Shown in pieces: positions 63,880 through 64,000 of a DNA stretch of 64,000 nucleotides. How positions within the stretch are numbered: the first letter of the stretch is position 1; each line of letters starts with the position of its first letter. The notes beneath the pieces were generated by a model that saw only the letters and a list, made by a program, of their open reading frames with translations, searched no databases and was not told where the DNA came from. The DNA comes from Natrononativus amylolyticus (lineage in GTDB: Archaea; Halobacteriota; Halobacteria; Halobacteriales; Natrialbaceae). The translations under genes and the position numbers were made by a program. Location of the stretch: positions 248,001-312,000 of the forward strand of contig NZ_CP101458.1 in NCBI RefSeq assembly GCF_024362525.1, read 5' to 3'.

Positions 63880-64000
63880 ATGCAGCCGTCCCGGCAGCTT
63901 CCCGTCGTCGCGTTCGACGCCCCTCGAAACGACGACCCTCGAGAGACGACGGTCGCCGCGGTGGTGCTCGCCGGCGGCACCAGTTCGCGCTTCGGCGCCG
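63880..64000 (+). CDS. MobA/MocA-like nucleotidyltransferase (partial, continues past right edge)
   Basis: Only 40 codons are inside the window. MQPSRQLPVVAFDAPRNDD is followed by TTVAAVVLAGGTSSRFGA, the NTP-transferase signature LAGGXSXRXG of molybdenum cofactor cytidylyl/guanylyltransferases. Divergent from xdhC and next to a molybdenum enzyme, so a role in cofactor nucleotide attachment is likely. An unusually long N-terminal segment precedes the signature. Confidence 0.75.
   Translation, partial: MQPSRQLPVVAFDAPRNDDPRETTVAAVVLAGGTSSRFGA

Overview
This is a chromosomal window from a halophilic archaeon (class Halobacteria). The proteins are strongly acidic and the DNA is GC-rich. It holds a 16S–tRNA-Ala–23S–5S operon with archaeal bulge-helix-bulge processing stems, Tat-type lipoproteins, halocyanins, a TatA homologue, HTH-10 and TrmB regulators and a haloarchaeal-type 2-oxoacid dehydrogenase cluster. 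I do not name a genus.

Layout. 1–7.5 kb: a MATE exporter (cut by the left edge), lipoyl synthase lipA and the four-gene 2-oxoacid dehydrogenase operon (E1alpha, E1beta, E2, E3). 7.5–10.9 kb: a copper-centred cluster with two halocyanins, a two-domain multicopper oxidase, an HTH/membrane-protein pair and a mini YHS protein. 10.9–16.7 kb: the rRNA operon with four tandem promoters. 17.1–18.3 kb: a lipoprotein gene and a coxB gene that each look truncated where they meet. 18.4–26.7 kb: a geranylgeranyl-reductase-family flavoprotein, a second MATE exporter, tRNA-Arg(CCT), tatA, an HTH-10 regulator, a peroxiredoxin, an HD hydrolase, small membrane proteins and an amidohydrolase/deaminase. 26.9–30.4 kb: the succinate dehydrogenase operon sdhCDBA. 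30.5–36.7 kb: an M14-like deacylase, a GNAT/zinc-ribbon fusion, a flippase, a RimK/aspartic-protease fusion, AlkA and an unrecognised small ORF. 36.9–46.2 kb: a Tat-exported LVIVD-repeat protein, a lipoprotein, an orphan FrdA/SdhA paralogue, a membrane metal-dependent hydrolase, an MFS transporter and a Zn/Cd-type P1B ATPase. 46.2–48.7 kb: hairpin-rich noncoding DNA around a cysteine-cluster HTH-10 regulator and a membrane protein with a DSD-repeat tail. 48.7–55.1 kb: beta-oxidation genes (acyl-CoA dehydrogenase; fused hydroxyacyl-CoA dehydrogenase/enoyl-CoA hydratase), Nudix, M28 peptidase and HAD genes. 55.2–58.5 kb: regulators in a lower-GC, decayed-looking stretch with a frameshifted Lrp gene and a MITE-like element. 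58.7–64 kb: a three-subunit molybdenum hydroxylase (CO/xanthine dehydrogenase family) with XdhC and the start of a MobA/MocA-like gene.

How the genes connect. lipA can supply the lipoyl groups needed by the adjacent E2 and thus links to the E1–E3 operon. SdhCDBA and beta-oxidation feed acyl-CoA and succinate electrons into respiration. The halocyanins and multicopper oxidase are likely extracytoplasmic copper redox proteins. The molybdenum hydroxylase genes overlap (ATGA and TGATG junctions) and are accompanied by cofactor-insertion and maturation proteins. The P1B ATPase and its cysteine-rich HTH neighbour suggest metal-responsive efflux.

Most of the window is ordinary housekeeping chromosome. 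The most unusual parts are the coxB/lipoprotein breakpoint beside the rRNA operon, the two hairpin-rich noncoding zones, the RimK–protease and GNAT–zinc-ribbon fusions, the copper cluster, and the Lrp/MITE decay zone. I found no convincing wholly new multi-gene system. The findings are candidates and each comes with a test.
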